Source of the DNA: JANLUX01 sp031366005 | GTDB taxonomy: Bacteria; Bacteroidota; Bacteroidia; AKYH767-A; OLB10 | DNA: 64,000 nt | Direction: 5' to 3' | NCBI GenBank assembly: GCA_031366005.1 | Contig: JANLZB010000013.1 | Coordinates: 52,341 to 116,340, forward strand | Program-made: the position numbers and the translations under genes | The notes under the pieces: model-generated | What the model saw: only the letters and a program-made list of their open reading frames with translations | Database searches by the model: none | What the model was told of the DNA's origin: nothing | In this document: in pieces, positions 1-9,178 of the stretch | How positions within the stretch are numbered: the stretch's first letter is position 1 | Layout: every line of letters starts with the position of its first letter

Positions 1-2
1 TA

Positions 3-851
3 AAAACTTTAACCATTCGTCCTGGTGTGCGTTACGCTTATAACACTTCTTATAAAGCTCCTATAATTCCATCACTCAATATTCTATATGATATAAGCAG
101 ACATATCACATGGCGGGCTTCTTATGGCCGGGGTTTCCGTGCTCCGGGACTTAAAGAATTATATTTATTTTTTCATGATTCCAATCATGATATTGATGGC
201 AACCCTGATCTTAATGCTGAAACTTCTCATCACATGGAGACATCAGCAGCATGGAAATTTTTAAAAGAAAAATATTTAATCCGCATGGAACCTTCTGTTT
301 TTTATAATGTAGTGAGAGATAAAATTGCCCTTGTAGAAAAAGGAACAAATAGCGATAATCACTTTACTTATGTAAATGTGGAAAAATTTATTTCAAACGG
401 TGGAGAGCTGCAGGCACATTTTACAATGAAAAATTTTCATTGTAATGCCGGATACAATTACACTGGTGTGTACAATACTTTTTATGGAACAACCGGCACC
501 TCTGACTTTGCATGGTCTCCGAGTGTAAACGCATCACTGGATTATACATATCCTAAAACAAATACCACCTTAGCAATATTTACAAAATTCAATGGCAAGC
601 AACCTGTTTATTTAATCCAAAGTGATAACAGCCTTCAGCGATATATCAATGATGATTACACCCTTGTAGAAATAAATATTTCGCAACATTTTTATAAAGA
701 GCGATTGATAATACAGGGTGGCGTTATGAACTTGCTGGATGTAACTGATGTGAAAACATACAGCACAGCAACTGCTCACACCAGCAACTCACAGGATGCA
801 CTCGTTGGTATGGGACGTAGTGTATTTCTAAAACTTCAATTGCATTTCTGA
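3..851 (+). CDS. TonB-dependent receptor, C-terminal part (5' end outside window)
   Basis: The reading frame is open to the left edge, so only about the last 282 residues are present. They read as the outer-membrane barrel of a TonB-dependent receptor: a GRGFRAPGLKELY motif followed by NPDLNAETS near the start, which is typical of the TonB_dep_Rec barrel, then alternating aromatic strands and a terminal strand ending in LQLHF with a C-terminal Phe. Such receptors import siderophores, haem, vitamin B12 or glycans with energy from TonB-ExbBD. The stop codon overlaps the next start by one base (TGATG), so it is translationally coupled to the HmuY-like lipoprotein, which suggests a haem or metal substrate. 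The plug and signal peptide are outside the window, and the substrate is inferred from context only. Confidence 0.88.
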   Translation, partial: KTLTIRPGVRYAYNTSYKAPIIPSLNILYDISRHITWRASYGRGFRAPGLKELYLFFHDSNHDIDGNPDLNAETSHHMETSAAWKFLKEKYLIRMEPSVFYNVVRDKIALVEKGTNSDNHFTYVNVEKFISNGGELQAHFTMKNFHCNAGYNYTGVYNTFYGTTGTSDFAWSPSVNASLDYTYPKTNTTLAIFTKFNGKQPVYLIQSDNSLQRYINDDYTLVEINISQHFYKERLIIQGGVMNLLDVTDVKTYSTATAHTSNSQDALVGMGRSVFLKLQLHF

Positions 852-1867
852 TGAGAAATATTTTTTATCTCTTAGTTTTATCAACGATTTTATTTTCCTG
901 TGAGAAGGAAGATAAAGCAATTGTATTGCCTCCACCCGGAGCGTTGACAAAAGCAACAGCCAATATCGGACCTAACTATGATAGCCAGGTTTATGTAAAT
1001 CTTGCAACAGGAAGTGAAGTTACCCGTCCATTTAATAATTATGATCTTGCATTTGAGGCATCAGCAACAGGCTTTCATATTTATCTCAACACCGGTAAGT
1101 TTATGTTTGCATGCCGCACCGGAAGAACTGATATAACAATTGCTGATACCACGGGAAGAACCTGGTATATTGACAACGATCACCTGGATGATGACAGCAC
1201 TGCCATTAACAATGGTTTTAATAACAGCGCAACTGCCAGCGAAGTTTTTGTTATTGACCGTGGAAAACCTGAATACCTCTTTAACTGGTCAGAAAGGTTA
1301 CGAAAAATAATTATCAAAGAAGTGATTGATTCATCTTACACCATTATTTACAGTAAGTATAATAACACAGCGCTTGACACTTTCATTGTACCAAAGAATC
1401 CTGCTTATTCATTAATGTATTTCAGTTTTGATAATGGCGGAAAAATGGTGGAAATGGCACCGGAAAAAGATCAGTGGGATTTTGTTTTCACAAGATATAC
1501 GCACACTTTTTATGATGAACCCATTGGCTCTCCTTATCGTTATTACCTGGTGAATGGAGGTGGATTAAGTAACCGGTGGAACGGTGTTGCCGGAACAAGA
1601 ATAAAAGATTCATTACCCAATTACATTCCATTTGTTGATTTCCAGTATTCAAATGTTGCAAATTTTACGTTGACATCTCATGCTGATGTGATCGGATACG
1701 AATGGAAAACTTATGATTTCAACAGCAGTAGTTATCTTATCATTCCTAATAATTATTACATTATAAAAGCAACAGATGGATTGTATTATAAAATACGGTT
1801 CATCGATTTCTATAATCCACAAACAGGTGATAAGGGATACATCACTTTTGAATATCAACGAATATAA
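851..1867 (+). CDS. HmuY-like lipoprotein
   Basis: 338 residues with a lipoprotein signal peptide: hydrophobic residues 5-16 and lipobox LFSC with the lipidated Cys at 17. The C-terminal half has the pattern of HmuY-family proteins: WDFVFTRYTH near residue 206, IGYEWKTYDF near 280, and a final strand giving GYITFEYQRI. HmuY proteins are haem- or metal-binding surface lipoproteins that deliver ligand to a TonB receptor, and the gene directly overlaps such a receptor. Haem-ligating residues cannot be assigned from the sequence alone, so the ligand is an inference. The next gene encodes a second protein with the same motifs. Confidence 0.75.
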   Translation: MRNIFYLLVLSTILFSCEKEDKAIVLPPPGALTKATANIGPNYDSQVYVNLATGSEVTRPFNNYDLAFEASATGFHIYLNTGKFMFACRTGRTDITIADTTGRTWYIDNDHLDDDSTAINNGFNNSATASEVFVIDRGKPEYLFNWSERLRKIIIKEVIDSSYTIIYSKYNNTALDTFIVPKNPAYSLMYFSFDNGGKMVEMAPEKDQWDFVFTRYTHTFYDEPIGSPYRYYLVNGGGLSNRWNGVAGTRIKDSLPNYIPFVDFQYSNVANFTLTSHADVIGYEWKTYDFNSSSYLIIPNNYYIIKATDGLYYKIRFIDFYNPQTGDKGYITFEYQRI

Positions 1868-1895
1868 ATTAACAACATCATAAATAAATTATATC

Positions 1896-3158
1896 ATGAA
1901 AAAAAAGTTACTCCTGTTAAGCATTTTATTGTATTCATCCTTATTCTCAAGCATGCATGCGCAAGTTATTGTTGACAGCGTTGGCATCCAGACAGGATAT
2001 ACCAATCAAACGTATTACAGCATGCCGAATGGCACTTTGTCAACAGTGAGCAATACCGACTGGGATTTAGGATTTCAGATTCGCGGATTTGCTGCTTCTA
2101 TCATTATCAATTCAAAAAACAATGTGCATCTTTATAAAGCAAATAAAGACGTAAGTCAGTGGTCAACCATGACAGTGTCAGACACCACAGGACTCTTGAC
2201 TCCGTCAAACGAATTGCTGAACTCTGATACTTCATGGGACTGGGGCGCATTTAATATTACAGGTGACACCTCCAATGCGTTTGATCTTGGTTGGGGTGTT
2301 TATGATCCTCCGACACATTATGTAATTGGCGATTCATTGTATTTCATAAAGCTTTCAAATGGTGATTATAAAAAATTGTGGATTGAAGTATTAATGAATG
2401 GTGCTTATCATTTTCGTCATGCTGATTTAGATGGCAGCAATGAAACACTTGACACATTGATGAAATCAAATTTTCCCAACAAATATTTTGGATACTTCAG
2501 TATAACAAATCATACCACAATTGATCGCGAGCCGGTATATAACGCATGGGATCTGGTGTTCACTCAATACCTCACACTCACTCCGTTTATTTATAAAGTT
2601 GCAGGAGTGTTGAGTAATGACAGCGTGAATGTTGCAAAAGCTTATCCTGTGGATGTAAATGCTGTAAATGCAAATTCATTTCCTTACCGTTATGCAATCA
2701 ATGCAATAGGTTATGATTGGAAAGCTTATGATTTTGCAACTAACACGTGGACAATTGAAGACTCTCTCGTTTACTTTGTTCAGTCAAGAAATAATACTGT
2801 CTGGAAAATGATCTTTACAGGATTTGGTGGCAGCGCAACAGGCGAATATTATTTCACAAAAGAATTTGTTGGCGTTACAGGCTTAGCTGAACAAAGTACT
2901 CCGCAAATTTTAAGCGCCTATCCTAATCCTGCTTCTTCGATGGTTCAATTGGTAATTAATAATGATACTAAATCAGCTGTTAAATATTACCAGGTTGTAA
3001 ATATTTTAGGTAATGTAGTAGATCAGCAATCAATTAACCTGGCTTCAGGATTAAACAGTTTTGCAATTTCAACAAATGATTTAAGTAATGGAATCTATTT
3101 TTTGAGAGTTGGCAACAATGAAAATTACAGTACACATAAAATTATAGTACAGCATTAA
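1896..3158 (+). CDS. HmuY-like secreted protein with T9SS type A sorting domain
   Basis: 420 residues. Signal peptide at residues 1-22 ending in MHAQ. The middle repeats the motifs of the preceding lipoprotein: AWDLVFTQYLT near 217, IGYDWKAYDF near 270, and WKMIFTGFGGSATGEYYF near 305. From about residue 341 there is a canonical T9SS type A C-terminal domain: AYPNPASS, then a NILG strand and a terminal GIYFLRV...IIVQH. The protein should therefore cross the outer membrane through the type IX system and be anchored or released. It starts 28 bases after the lipoprotein and is probably in the same operon; a hairpin terminator follows. It looks like a secreted paralogue of its neighbour. Confidence 0.78.
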   Translation: MKKKLLLLSILLYSSLFSSMHAQVIVDSVGIQTGYTNQTYYSMPNGTLSTVSNTDWDLGFQIRGFAASIIINSKNNVHLYKANKDVSQWSTMTVSDTTGLLTPSNELLNSDTSWDWGAFNITGDTSNAFDLGWGVYDPPTHYVIGDSLYFIKLSNGDYKKLWIEVLMNGAYHFRHADLDGSNETLDTLMKSNFPNKYFGYFSITNHTTIDREPVYNAWDLVFTQYLTLTPFIYKVAGVLSNDSVNVAKAYPVDVNAVNANSFPYRYAINAIGYDWKAYDFATNTWTIEDSLVYFVQSRNNTVWKMIFTGFGGSATGEYYFTKEFVGVTGLAEQSTPQILSAYPNPASSMVQLVINNDTKSAVKYYQVVNILGNVVDQQSINLASGLNSFAISTNDLSNGIYFLRVGNNENYSTHKIIVQH

Positions 3159-3178
3159 TTTTAATTTCAATGATGATG

Positions 3179-3211
3179 AATCCCTGCACTTGTACTGCGG
3201 GGATTTTTTTT
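3179..3211 (+). terminator. Rho-independent terminator of the HmuY operon
   Basis: AATCCC-T-GCA, a 6-base loop, then TGC-G-GGGATT followed by eight further T. It sits 20 bases after the stop codon of the T9SS protein. Confidence 0.8.
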
Positions 3212-3254
3212 GAATGCAGATTTTTGTAGCTTACTCTCTTAATCATTTTATTTT

Positions 3255-3350
3255 GCAGAATATTAATCTGCAATTATTAACATCAAATCTGTTCCCATCT
3301 GTAAATCTGCGGCTCACCTTTTCATTAATCTTCTAATCTTCATTTAATCT
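3255..3350. repeat. Intergenic word repeat (ATCTGC / AATCT)
   Basis: Noncoding DNA made of recurring short words: TGCAGA, AATCTGCAA, AAATCTG, CATCTG, AAATCTGCGG, then TTAATCTTCTAATCTTCATTTAATCT. The same word recurs at 30084-30112 (GCAGATT...CAGATT). It has no hairpin strong enough to be a terminator. Confidence 0.5.
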
Positions 3351-3364
3351 ATTTTTATCCCCAT

Positions 3365-3952
3365 ATGTTTCTTGAACAAACAAAAGGTCATCATCCGCGC
3401 AAAGGTTGGATAGAAGTTATTTGCGGCAGTATGTTTTCAGGCAAAACGGAGGAATTAATACGAAGGTTGAAACGTGCCAAAATTGCAAAGCAGAATGTGG
3501 AAATTTTTAAGCCGATGATTGACAAGCGTTATCATGAGTTAAATATCGTGTCGCATGATGCAAATCAGATAACAAGCACACCGGTGCCGGCAGCTTCCAA
3601 TCTTTTATTGTTTGCCAATGAAGTGGATGTAATAGGAATTGATGAAGCGCAGTTTTTTGATGATGAACTGCCAAATGTTTGCGAACAATTAGCCAACACC
3701 GGAACCCGGGTTATCGTTGCCGGATTAGATATGGATTTTATGGGCAAGCCATTTGGTCCCATGCCACAGCTGCTTGCTATTGCAGATTATATTACTAAAG
3801 TACACGCCATTTGTATGAATTGTGGCGATCTTGCTTCTCATTCTTATCGCACTGTAAAAGAAGAATCACTTATTCTGTTGGGAGAAAAAGATAGTTACAT
3901 CCCATTATGCCGCAGTTGTTTTGTAAAAGAAACAAAAAAGATTAATGCGTAA
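3365..3952 (+). CDS. tdk: Thymidine kinase (type II)
   Basis: 195 residues, the usual length. It phosphorylates thymidine with ATP in the pyrimidine salvage pathway, in the cytoplasm. Visible motifs: P-loop GSMFSGKT at 21-28, the catalytic Glu in GIDEAQFF (Glu94), and a zinc site from two Cys pairs (Cys150/Cys153 and Cys182/Cys185), as in the tetrameric type II enzymes. The ATG gives a normal N-terminus. The 3' end overlaps the next gene by eight bases, so the two are probably coupled. Confidence 0.97.
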   Translation: MFLEQTKGHHPRKGWIEVICGSMFSGKTEELIRRLKRAKIAKQNVEIFKPMIDKRYHELNIVSHDANQITSTPVPAASNLLLFANEVDVIGIDEAQFFDDELPNVCEQLANTGTRVIVAGLDMDFMGKPFGPMPQLLAIADYITKVHAICMNCGDLASHSYRTVKEESLILLGEKDSYIPLCRSCFVKETKKINA

Positions 3953-4793
3953 AAGTTTTATTTTATTTTTCTTTCCGATATTATTAAATGCACAACCTTA
4001 TTTTGATGTGGCAAGTATTCAAACCTCATCATCAAGCCATACATTGAATAATGATAGTAACAAAATTCCGCTCTCGGTAAACTGGCTTACAGCAAATTTT
4101 AGCATGCCGCTTAAGTTAAACCGTTCTAATTTATTTATCACCACGGCTGGTTACGAGCAATTTTCATTGGAAGGAAAATCATCTGAGCTTACGCAAACTT
4201 TTCACAGCATTTATTTGCCAATGACACTGCTTCACACCTGGAAGGATACTACATGGAATACATCATTCACTTTTATTCCAAAATTCAACAGCTATTCGCC
4301 ATTACAAATTAACGAGCAAACATTTCAGGCAGGAGGTGCGATTATTGGATCGCACAAAATAAATCCACACTTTATGTATTCCTTCGGTGTGTATTACAAC
4401 CGCGAATTTTTTGGAAATTATTTTCTGCCATTAGCTGGCATTGAATGGAAAGCAACCTCACGATTATATGTTTTCGGATTATTGCCTAATAAGTTCACAG
4501 TTGATTATAAAATCAATAAAGCTTTTCATACCGGTTTTGTATATAAAGGACTCACCACCTCTTTCAGGTATAAGCCATCAAGTGTAGCCGATTATTTACG
4601 CCTCGAAGAAGGACAATTAAAATTATTTACCGATTTCTACATTACCAAAACAATCGTACTAAATCTGGAAGGCGGAATTATTGTTGCGCGTTCATATGAA
4701 CTTCAGAATAAAACCCCTGTTGATCATCCTGCGTTTAACGTGCGTGAATCAGATTTTTTTAAGATTGGGTTATTTTACAGGGTGTGGCTGTAA
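3945..4793 (+). CDS. Outer-membrane beta-barrel protein (DUF6268-like)
   Basis: 282 residues. Signal peptide MRKSFILFFFPILLNAQ. The rest alternates polar and aromatic residues in short strands (for example FITTAGYEQFSLEG and FMYSFGVYYNREFFG) and ends with FFKIGLFYRVWL, typical of a Bacteroidota outer-membrane barrel. It resembles DUF6268 proteins, but that family name is from memory and not secure. It overlaps the end of tdk by eight bases. Role unknown; no enzymatic motif seen. Confidence 0.68.
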   Translation: MRKSFILFFFPILLNAQPYFDVASIQTSSSSHTLNNDSNKIPLSVNWLTANFSMPLKLNRSNLFITTAGYEQFSLEGKSSELTQTFHSIYLPMTLLHTWKDTTWNTSFTFIPKFNSYSPLQINEQTFQAGGAIIGSHKINPHFMYSFGVYYNREFFGNYFLPLAGIEWKATSRLYVFGLLPNKFTVDYKINKAFHTGFVYKGLTTSFRYKPSSVADYLRLEEGQLKLFTDFYITKTIVLNLEGGIIVARSYELQNKTPVDHPAFNVRESDFFKIGLFYRVWL

Positions 4794-4963
4794 TATCAAT
4801 TCTGTCAGCGGAATCACTTAAAAAGTATGAATTGAAAACAAATGTCATTCTTTGACGTTTTAAACCAAATCCTTAAACTTATTTCTTAAATATTATTATA
4901 AAAGGTGACCGGTAAATTCGAACTAAAACAGCATTCATCACTCGCGAAGCCTTATTATATTAT

Positions 4964-4971
4964 TACATTTG
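4964..4971 (+). promoter_or_regulatory. Probable -7 element for uppS-bamA
   Basis: TACATTTG matches the Bacteroidota -7 consensus TAnnTTTG and lies 16 bases before the uppS start codon. A -33 TTG at normal spacing is not evident. Confidence 0.5.
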
Positions 4972-4987
4972 CGCTCCCAATATAAAA

Positions 4988-5740
4988 ATGAGTTTTAAAG
5001 AGTTAATAGACCAGTCGCGGCTGCCACGTCACATTGCAATTATTATGGATGGCAACGGGCGCTGGGCAAAGCAGCATGGCAAGTTGCGCACATTTGGGCA
5101 CAGGCATGGTGTAACTGCTGTTCGCGACACAGTGGAAGGCGCAGCAGAATTAGGCATTGAGTATTTAACACTTTATGCGTTCTCTACTGAAAACTGGAAC
5201 CGTCCGCAAATAGAAGTAGATACCCTCATGCAACTCCTGGTTACTACCATCGGTAAAGAAACCAAGACACTGATGGAAAACAATATCCGTCTTAAGATAA
5301 TTGGCGATATTGAAAGTCTGCCTTCACGTGTTTTTAAAAACCTGAAGCAGGCAATGGATACCACCGCTAATAATACCCGGATGACATTGGTTCTTGCATT
5401 GAGCTATTCATCACGATGGGAAATTACAAACGCAGTAAAGCAAATCGCACAAAAAGTAAAGGATGGCGTATTGAATCCTTCGCAGATAAACGAACAGGTT
5501 ATTGAGCAGCATTTATGCACCGCAGGTTTTGCAGAGCCTGAATTATTGATACGCACAAGTGGTGAACACCGCATCAGCAATTACCTGTTATGGCAAATTG
5601 CTTATGCTGAACTTTATTTTACACAAACCTTATGGCCTGATTTCAGGCGTGAGCATTTATACGAAGCCATTGTTGATTTTCAAAAACGTGAACGCAGGTT
5701 TGGACTTGTGTCAGAACAAATTCAGGAACATAATGCTTAA
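4988..5740 (+). CDS. uppS: Isoprenyl transferase (undecaprenyl diphosphate synthase)
   Basis: 250 residues, normal length. It condenses isopentenyl diphosphate units in cis onto farnesyl diphosphate to make the C55 carrier for peptidoglycan and surface glycans. The signature HIAIIMDGNGRWAK is at 15-28, with the Mg-binding Asp21. The late motifs ELLIRTSGEHRISNYLLWQ and AELYFT..LWPDF are also intact. It overlaps bamA by eight bases, the conserved Bacteroidota arrangement that ties lipid carrier synthesis to outer-membrane assembly. Confidence 0.97.
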   Translation: MSFKELIDQSRLPRHIAIIMDGNGRWAKQHGKLRTFGHRHGVTAVRDTVEGAAELGIEYLTLYAFSTENWNRPQIEVDTLMQLLVTTIGKETKTLMENNIRLKIIGDIESLPSRVFKNLKQAMDTTANNTRMTLVLALSYSSRWEITNAVKQIAQKVKDGVLNPSQINEQVIEQHLCTAGFAEPELLIRTSGEHRISNYLLWQIAYAELYFTQTLWPDFRREHLYEAIVDFQKRERRFGLVSEQIQEHNA

Positions 5741-8219
5741 AAAAACTTCACTGGTTTTTATCTTTTTACTTTTTGTTTCGTTGCTGAAAGCACAGGTGCA
5801 GTTAGGCGATAGTATGATGCTTGATTATGACACACCAAAAGAATATGAGATAGGCGGCATTACGGTGAGTGGTGTACAGTTTTTAGATGAAGGCGTGTTG
5901 CTAACTTTAACTGGTTTGGCAGTGGGTGATAAGATAAAAGTGCCCGGAGATAAAATAACTCAAGCCATTGAAAATCTATGGAAACAAGGCTTGCTTACTG
6001 ATGTCAAAGTGCGTGCGGTAAAGATAACTGGCGGCAAAATTTTTCTTGATTTTCAGTTGCAGGAACGGCCACGCTTGTCAAAATTTACTTTTGAAGGAAT
6101 CAAAAGAGGAGAAGCGGATAAGCTGCGTGAGAAATTACAGCTTGTAAAGGGAAAAGTTTTAACAGAGAACCTGATCCAGTCCACTAAAAACCAGGTGCAG
6201 AAATATTTTGTTGAGAAAGGTTTTCTGTTTACTGAAGTAAATGTAGAAACCGAACGCGATACTACCGCTCCTAACAGTGAGCTCATGCGCATCAAAGTGA
6301 CCAACAAGAGAAGAATTAAAATTAACGAGATAAATATTACAGGTAATCATGAATTTTCATCAAGGAAAATTCAGCGAAAAATGAAAGGCACTAAATCAAA
6401 GGGCTTCCTCAAATTCGTTACTTCAAAATACAATGCAGAAGCTTTTGAAGAGGACAAGCAAAAAATTACTGATGCTTATCAGAGCAAAGGCTTCAGAGAT
6501 GCAAGGGTAGTGAGCGATTCGGTTTACCGTTACAATAACAAATCTGTTAACATTGACATGACCATTGATGAAGGTCATAAATATTACTTCCGCAACATCA
6601 CCTGGGTGGGCAACACAAAATATTCTTCCACACAATTAGGTCAGATATTAGCCATCAATAAAGGTGATGTTTACAATCAGAAAAAACTCGATGAAGGCTT
6701 ATCGCTGAATCAAAACGGGCGCGATGTGAGTTCACTTTATATGGATGATGGTTATTTGTTTTTCCAGGTTAACCCTGTGGAAGTGCAGGTGGATGGCGAC
6801 AGCATTGATATGGAAATGCGGGTGTATGAAGGCAAGCAAGCTATCATTAATCATGTAACAGTAAAAGGAAATACTAAAACAAACGATAAAGTAATTCTTC
6901 GCGAAATACGCACACAACCAGGTCAGTTATTCAGCCGTTCCGATATTATCCGAACGCAACGCGAGTTGGCGCAGTTAGGTTATTTTGACCAGGAAAAATT
7001 AGCTGTGAACCCCAAGCCCAATCCCGCTGATGGCACTGTGGATATTGAATACGTGGTGGACGAGCGTCCTTCTGATCAGTTGGAATTATCAGGAGGGTGG
7101 GGAGCAGGACAAGTAGTGGGCACATTAGGGTTGAAATTCAGTAATTTTTCTGCTCGCAATATTTTTAATAAAAAATCCTATACTCCACTCCCTTCGGGTG
7201 ACGGGCAACAGCTAAGCCTTCGTTTTCAATCAAACGGTCTTCAATATCAAAGCTACAACGCCTCTTTCACAGAGCCATGGCTGGGTGGTAAAAAACCTAA
7301 TTCATTAACCTTTTCCGTTTATCGTTCTGTGCAATCCAATGGTTTAAAGCGCAGCAATGAAAACCGTGCTGACATTCAAATCACCGGTGTTTCTGTCGGA
7401 TTAGGGCGCAGGTTAAAATGGCCCGATGATTATTTCAATATATATCATGAAGTATCATTGCAGCATTATGATCTGAATAATTACACCACCAGTTTTTTAT
7501 TCAGCAATGGTTCATCCAACAATTTAAATTTTCAGCAAACCATCTCGCGTAATTCTGTAGATGGATTCATCTGGATCCGGTCAGGATCGCAAATCTCTTT
7601 CACCGTTCAGGCCACTCCGCCCTTCTCACTCTTTAACAAGACTGATTACAGCACAGCTACTGACCAGGTTAAATACCGGTGGATTGAATATCACAAATGG
7701 AAATTCAGCGGTTCATGGTTCAAAAGTCTGGGTAGTAAGTTTGTAGTTAATGCACGCACTAATTTCGGATTCCTTGGTTTTTATAATAAGAAAATTGGTC
7801 AGTCACCATTTGAAAGATTTTACCTTGGCGGTGATGGGCTTAGCGGATTCTCGCTTGATGGAAGAGAGATTATCGCTTTGCGCGGATATGAAAATAACAC
7901 CATTACTCCACGTAACAACGTAACATACATTGGTGGTACTGCTTATGATAAATTTACGTTAGAGCTTCGTTTCCCTGTATCACTTAATCCCCAGGCTACT
8001 ATTTACACTTTAGGATTTATTGAAGGTGGAAACAACTGGCTTAAGTTTAAAGATTTTAATCCTTATGATATGAAACGGTCGGCAGGTGTTGGTTTTCGTA
8101 TCTTCTTACCAATGTTCGGCTTGTTAGGTCTCGATTGGGGTTATGGTTTTGATAAAGTAAAAAATCTTCCGGGTGTTCAGGGAGGTCATTTCCATTTCAC
8201 CATTGGTCAGCAGTTTTAA
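5733..8219 (+). CDS. bamA: Outer-membrane protein assembly factor BamA
   Basis: 828 residues from the ATG at 5733; the frame is open further upstream, but that part lies within uppS and only this start gives a signal peptide (MLKKTSLVFIFLLFVSLLKAQ). The N-terminal half (about 30-440) holds serial POTRA domains (EIGGITVSG, RLSKFTFEGIKRGEADKL, KINEINITGNHEFSSRKI, INHVTVKGNTKTNDKVI). The barrel begins near 450 (LSGGWGAGQVVGTLGLKFSN) and contains LRGYENN near 716, the equivalent of the loop-6 RGF/Y motif of Omp85 proteins. It inserts barrel proteins into the outer membrane. The two genes that follow encode Skp/OmpH-type chaperones for the same pathway. Confidence 0.96.
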   Translation: MLKKTSLVFIFLLFVSLLKAQVQLGDSMMLDYDTPKEYEIGGITVSGVQFLDEGVLLTLTGLAVGDKIKVPGDKITQAIENLWKQGLLTDVKVRAVKITGGKIFLDFQLQERPRLSKFTFEGIKRGEADKLREKLQLVKGKVLTENLIQSTKNQVQKYFVEKGFLFTEVNVETERDTTAPNSELMRIKVTNKRRIKINEINITGNHEFSSRKIQRKMKGTKSKGFLKFVTSKYNAEAFEEDKQKITDAYQSKGFRDARVVSDSVYRYNNKSVNIDMTIDEGHKYYFRNITWVGNTKYSSTQLGQILAINKGDVYNQKKLDEGLSLNQNGRDVSSLYMDDGYLFFQVNPVEVQVDGDSIDMEMRVYEGKQAIINHVTVKGNTKTNDKVILREIRTQPGQLFSRSDIIRTQRELAQLGYFDQEKLAVNPKPNPADGTVDIEYVVDERPSDQLELSGGWGAGQVVGTLGLKFSNFSARNIFNKKSYTPLPSGDGQQLSLRFQSNGLQYQSYNASFTEPWLGGKKPNSLTFSVYRSVQSNGLKRSNENRADIQITGVSVGLGRRLKWPDDYFNIYHEVSLQHYDLNNYTTSFLFSNGSSNNLNFQQTISRNSVDGFIWIRSGSQISFTVQATPPFSLFNKTDYSTATDQVKYRWIEYHKWKFSGSWFKSLGSKFVVNARTNFGFLGFYNKKIGQSPFERFYLGGDGLSGFSLDGREIIALRGYENNTITPRNNVTYIGGTAYDKFTLELRFPVSLNPQATIYTLGFIEGGNNWLKFKDFNPYDMKRSAGVGFRIFLPMFGLLGLDWGYGFDKVKNLPGVQGGHFHFTIGQQF

Positions 8220-8285
8220 TAAAGTAATTCAAAAAATATTCAAACAAATAAATATATCCCGCCATCAAATGTCTTGCGTAAGCAA

Positions 8286-8313
8286 CCTCTCCTTTGGAGA
8301 AGGCAGGGTGAGG
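8286..8313. repeat. Palindromic CCTCTCC...GGTGAGG element, copy 1
   Basis: ACCTCTCCTTTGGAGA followed by AGGCAGGGTGAGG. The CTCC/GGAG core forms a small hairpin. Related copies are at 12833-12867 and 16062-16112, so this is a dispersed intergenic family. Confidence 0.6.
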
Positions 8314-8350
8314 ACTTCACTCCATCTTCAGCAACAACAGCGATTTTTTT

Positions 8351-8358
8351 TAATTTTG
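8351..8358 (+). promoter_or_regulatory. Possible -7 element for the OmpH pair
   Basis: TAATTTTG matches TAnnTTTG and lies 49 bases before the ATG at 8408. No clear -33 element. Confidence 0.4.
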
Positions 8359-8407
8359 GCACGAATCCCGATGGAGTATGAGAAAAGCAACAGAAAATTC
8401 ATTCATC

Positions 8408-9061
8408 ATGAAAAACAACATTAAATTATTACTCGCATTGGTCTTTACCATGTGCGCACCTTTCTCAATTTTTGCTCAGAAATATGCATTTGTTGATACA
8501 CAGTACATCTTAGATAATATTTCTGATTACAAAGCAGCACAGCAGCAGCTGGACCAGGTAAGCATCAACTGGCAAAAAGAAATTGAAGCCAAATATGCTG
8601 TCATTGATAAATTATATAAAGACTATCAGGCGGAGCAGATTCTTTTAACCGAGGAGATGAAACGTAAGCGCGAAGCAGAAATCACCACCAAAGAAAAAGA
8701 AGTAAAAGAATTTCAAAAACAAAAATTTGGTTTTGAAGGCGAGCTCTTCAAGAAAAAACAAGAATTAGTAAAACCCATCCAGGATAAAATTTACAATGCA
8801 ATTAAAAAATTAGCTACTGACCAGGGCTATGCCGTTATCTTTGATAAAAGCAGCGAGCACCTCACCATGCTTTACACTAATCCTAAATATGATAAGAGTG
8901 ATGATATACTTTTATCAATGGGATATAAAGCAGGTACAAAAACCGGAGGTGGTGCCATTGATTTGCATGGTGGCGCAGGTGACAGCAAAAGTAATAGCGG
9001 TGGCAGTGAGCCGAAAAGTAATCCTGGCAACGACCGTGGCAATATGCCTGATAAAAAATAA
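8408..9061 (+). CDS. OmpH/Skp-family periplasmic chaperone, first copy
   Basis: 217 residues from the ATG at 8408, chosen because it begins the signal peptide MKNNIKLLLALVFTMCAPFSIFAQ; an in-frame start ten codons upstream would only add a polar extension. The mature protein begins KYAFVDTQYILDNISDY, the OmpH opening. A long charged coiled coil follows (about 45-135, rich in KEKEVKEFQKQKF), then KLATDQGYAVIFDKSS. Skp-type trimers hold unfolded outer-membrane proteins in the periplasm for BamA. The last 40 residues are a Gly/Ser/Asn-rich tail that the second copy lacks. Confidence 0.9.
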   Translation: MKNNIKLLLALVFTMCAPFSIFAQKYAFVDTQYILDNISDYKAAQQQLDQVSINWQKEIEAKYAVIDKLYKDYQAEQILLTEEMKRKREAEITTKEKEVKEFQKQKFGFEGELFKKKQELVKPIQDKIYNAIKKLATDQGYAVIFDKSSEHLTMLYTNPKYDKSDDILLSMGYKAGTKTGGGAIDLHGGAGDSKSNSGGSEPKSNPGNDRGNMPDKK

Positions 9062-9094
9062 AATATTGCTTTGTAATATGAAATGCGAAGAACA

Positions 9095-9172
9095 GTTTTC
9101 GGATTTCGATATTCGTATTTCGGATTTAATAATCTAAAAATCTATAATTTAAAATCTAAAATCATAAATTAA
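9095..9172. repeat. Intergenic word repeat (TTCGGATTTCG / AATCTA)
   Basis: Between the two OmpH genes: TTTCGGATTTCGATATTCGTATTTCGGATTT, then AATCTAAAAATCTATAATTTAAAATCTAAAATC. The ATTCGTA word recurs at 31160-31198 and, inverted, at 35172-35235. Confidence 0.45.
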
Positions 9173-9178
9173 ACCCTC

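Noticed and set aside
5559..5732. Upstream extension of bamA
   Set aside because: It lies within uppS in another frame and lacks a signal peptide; the start at 5733 provides one.
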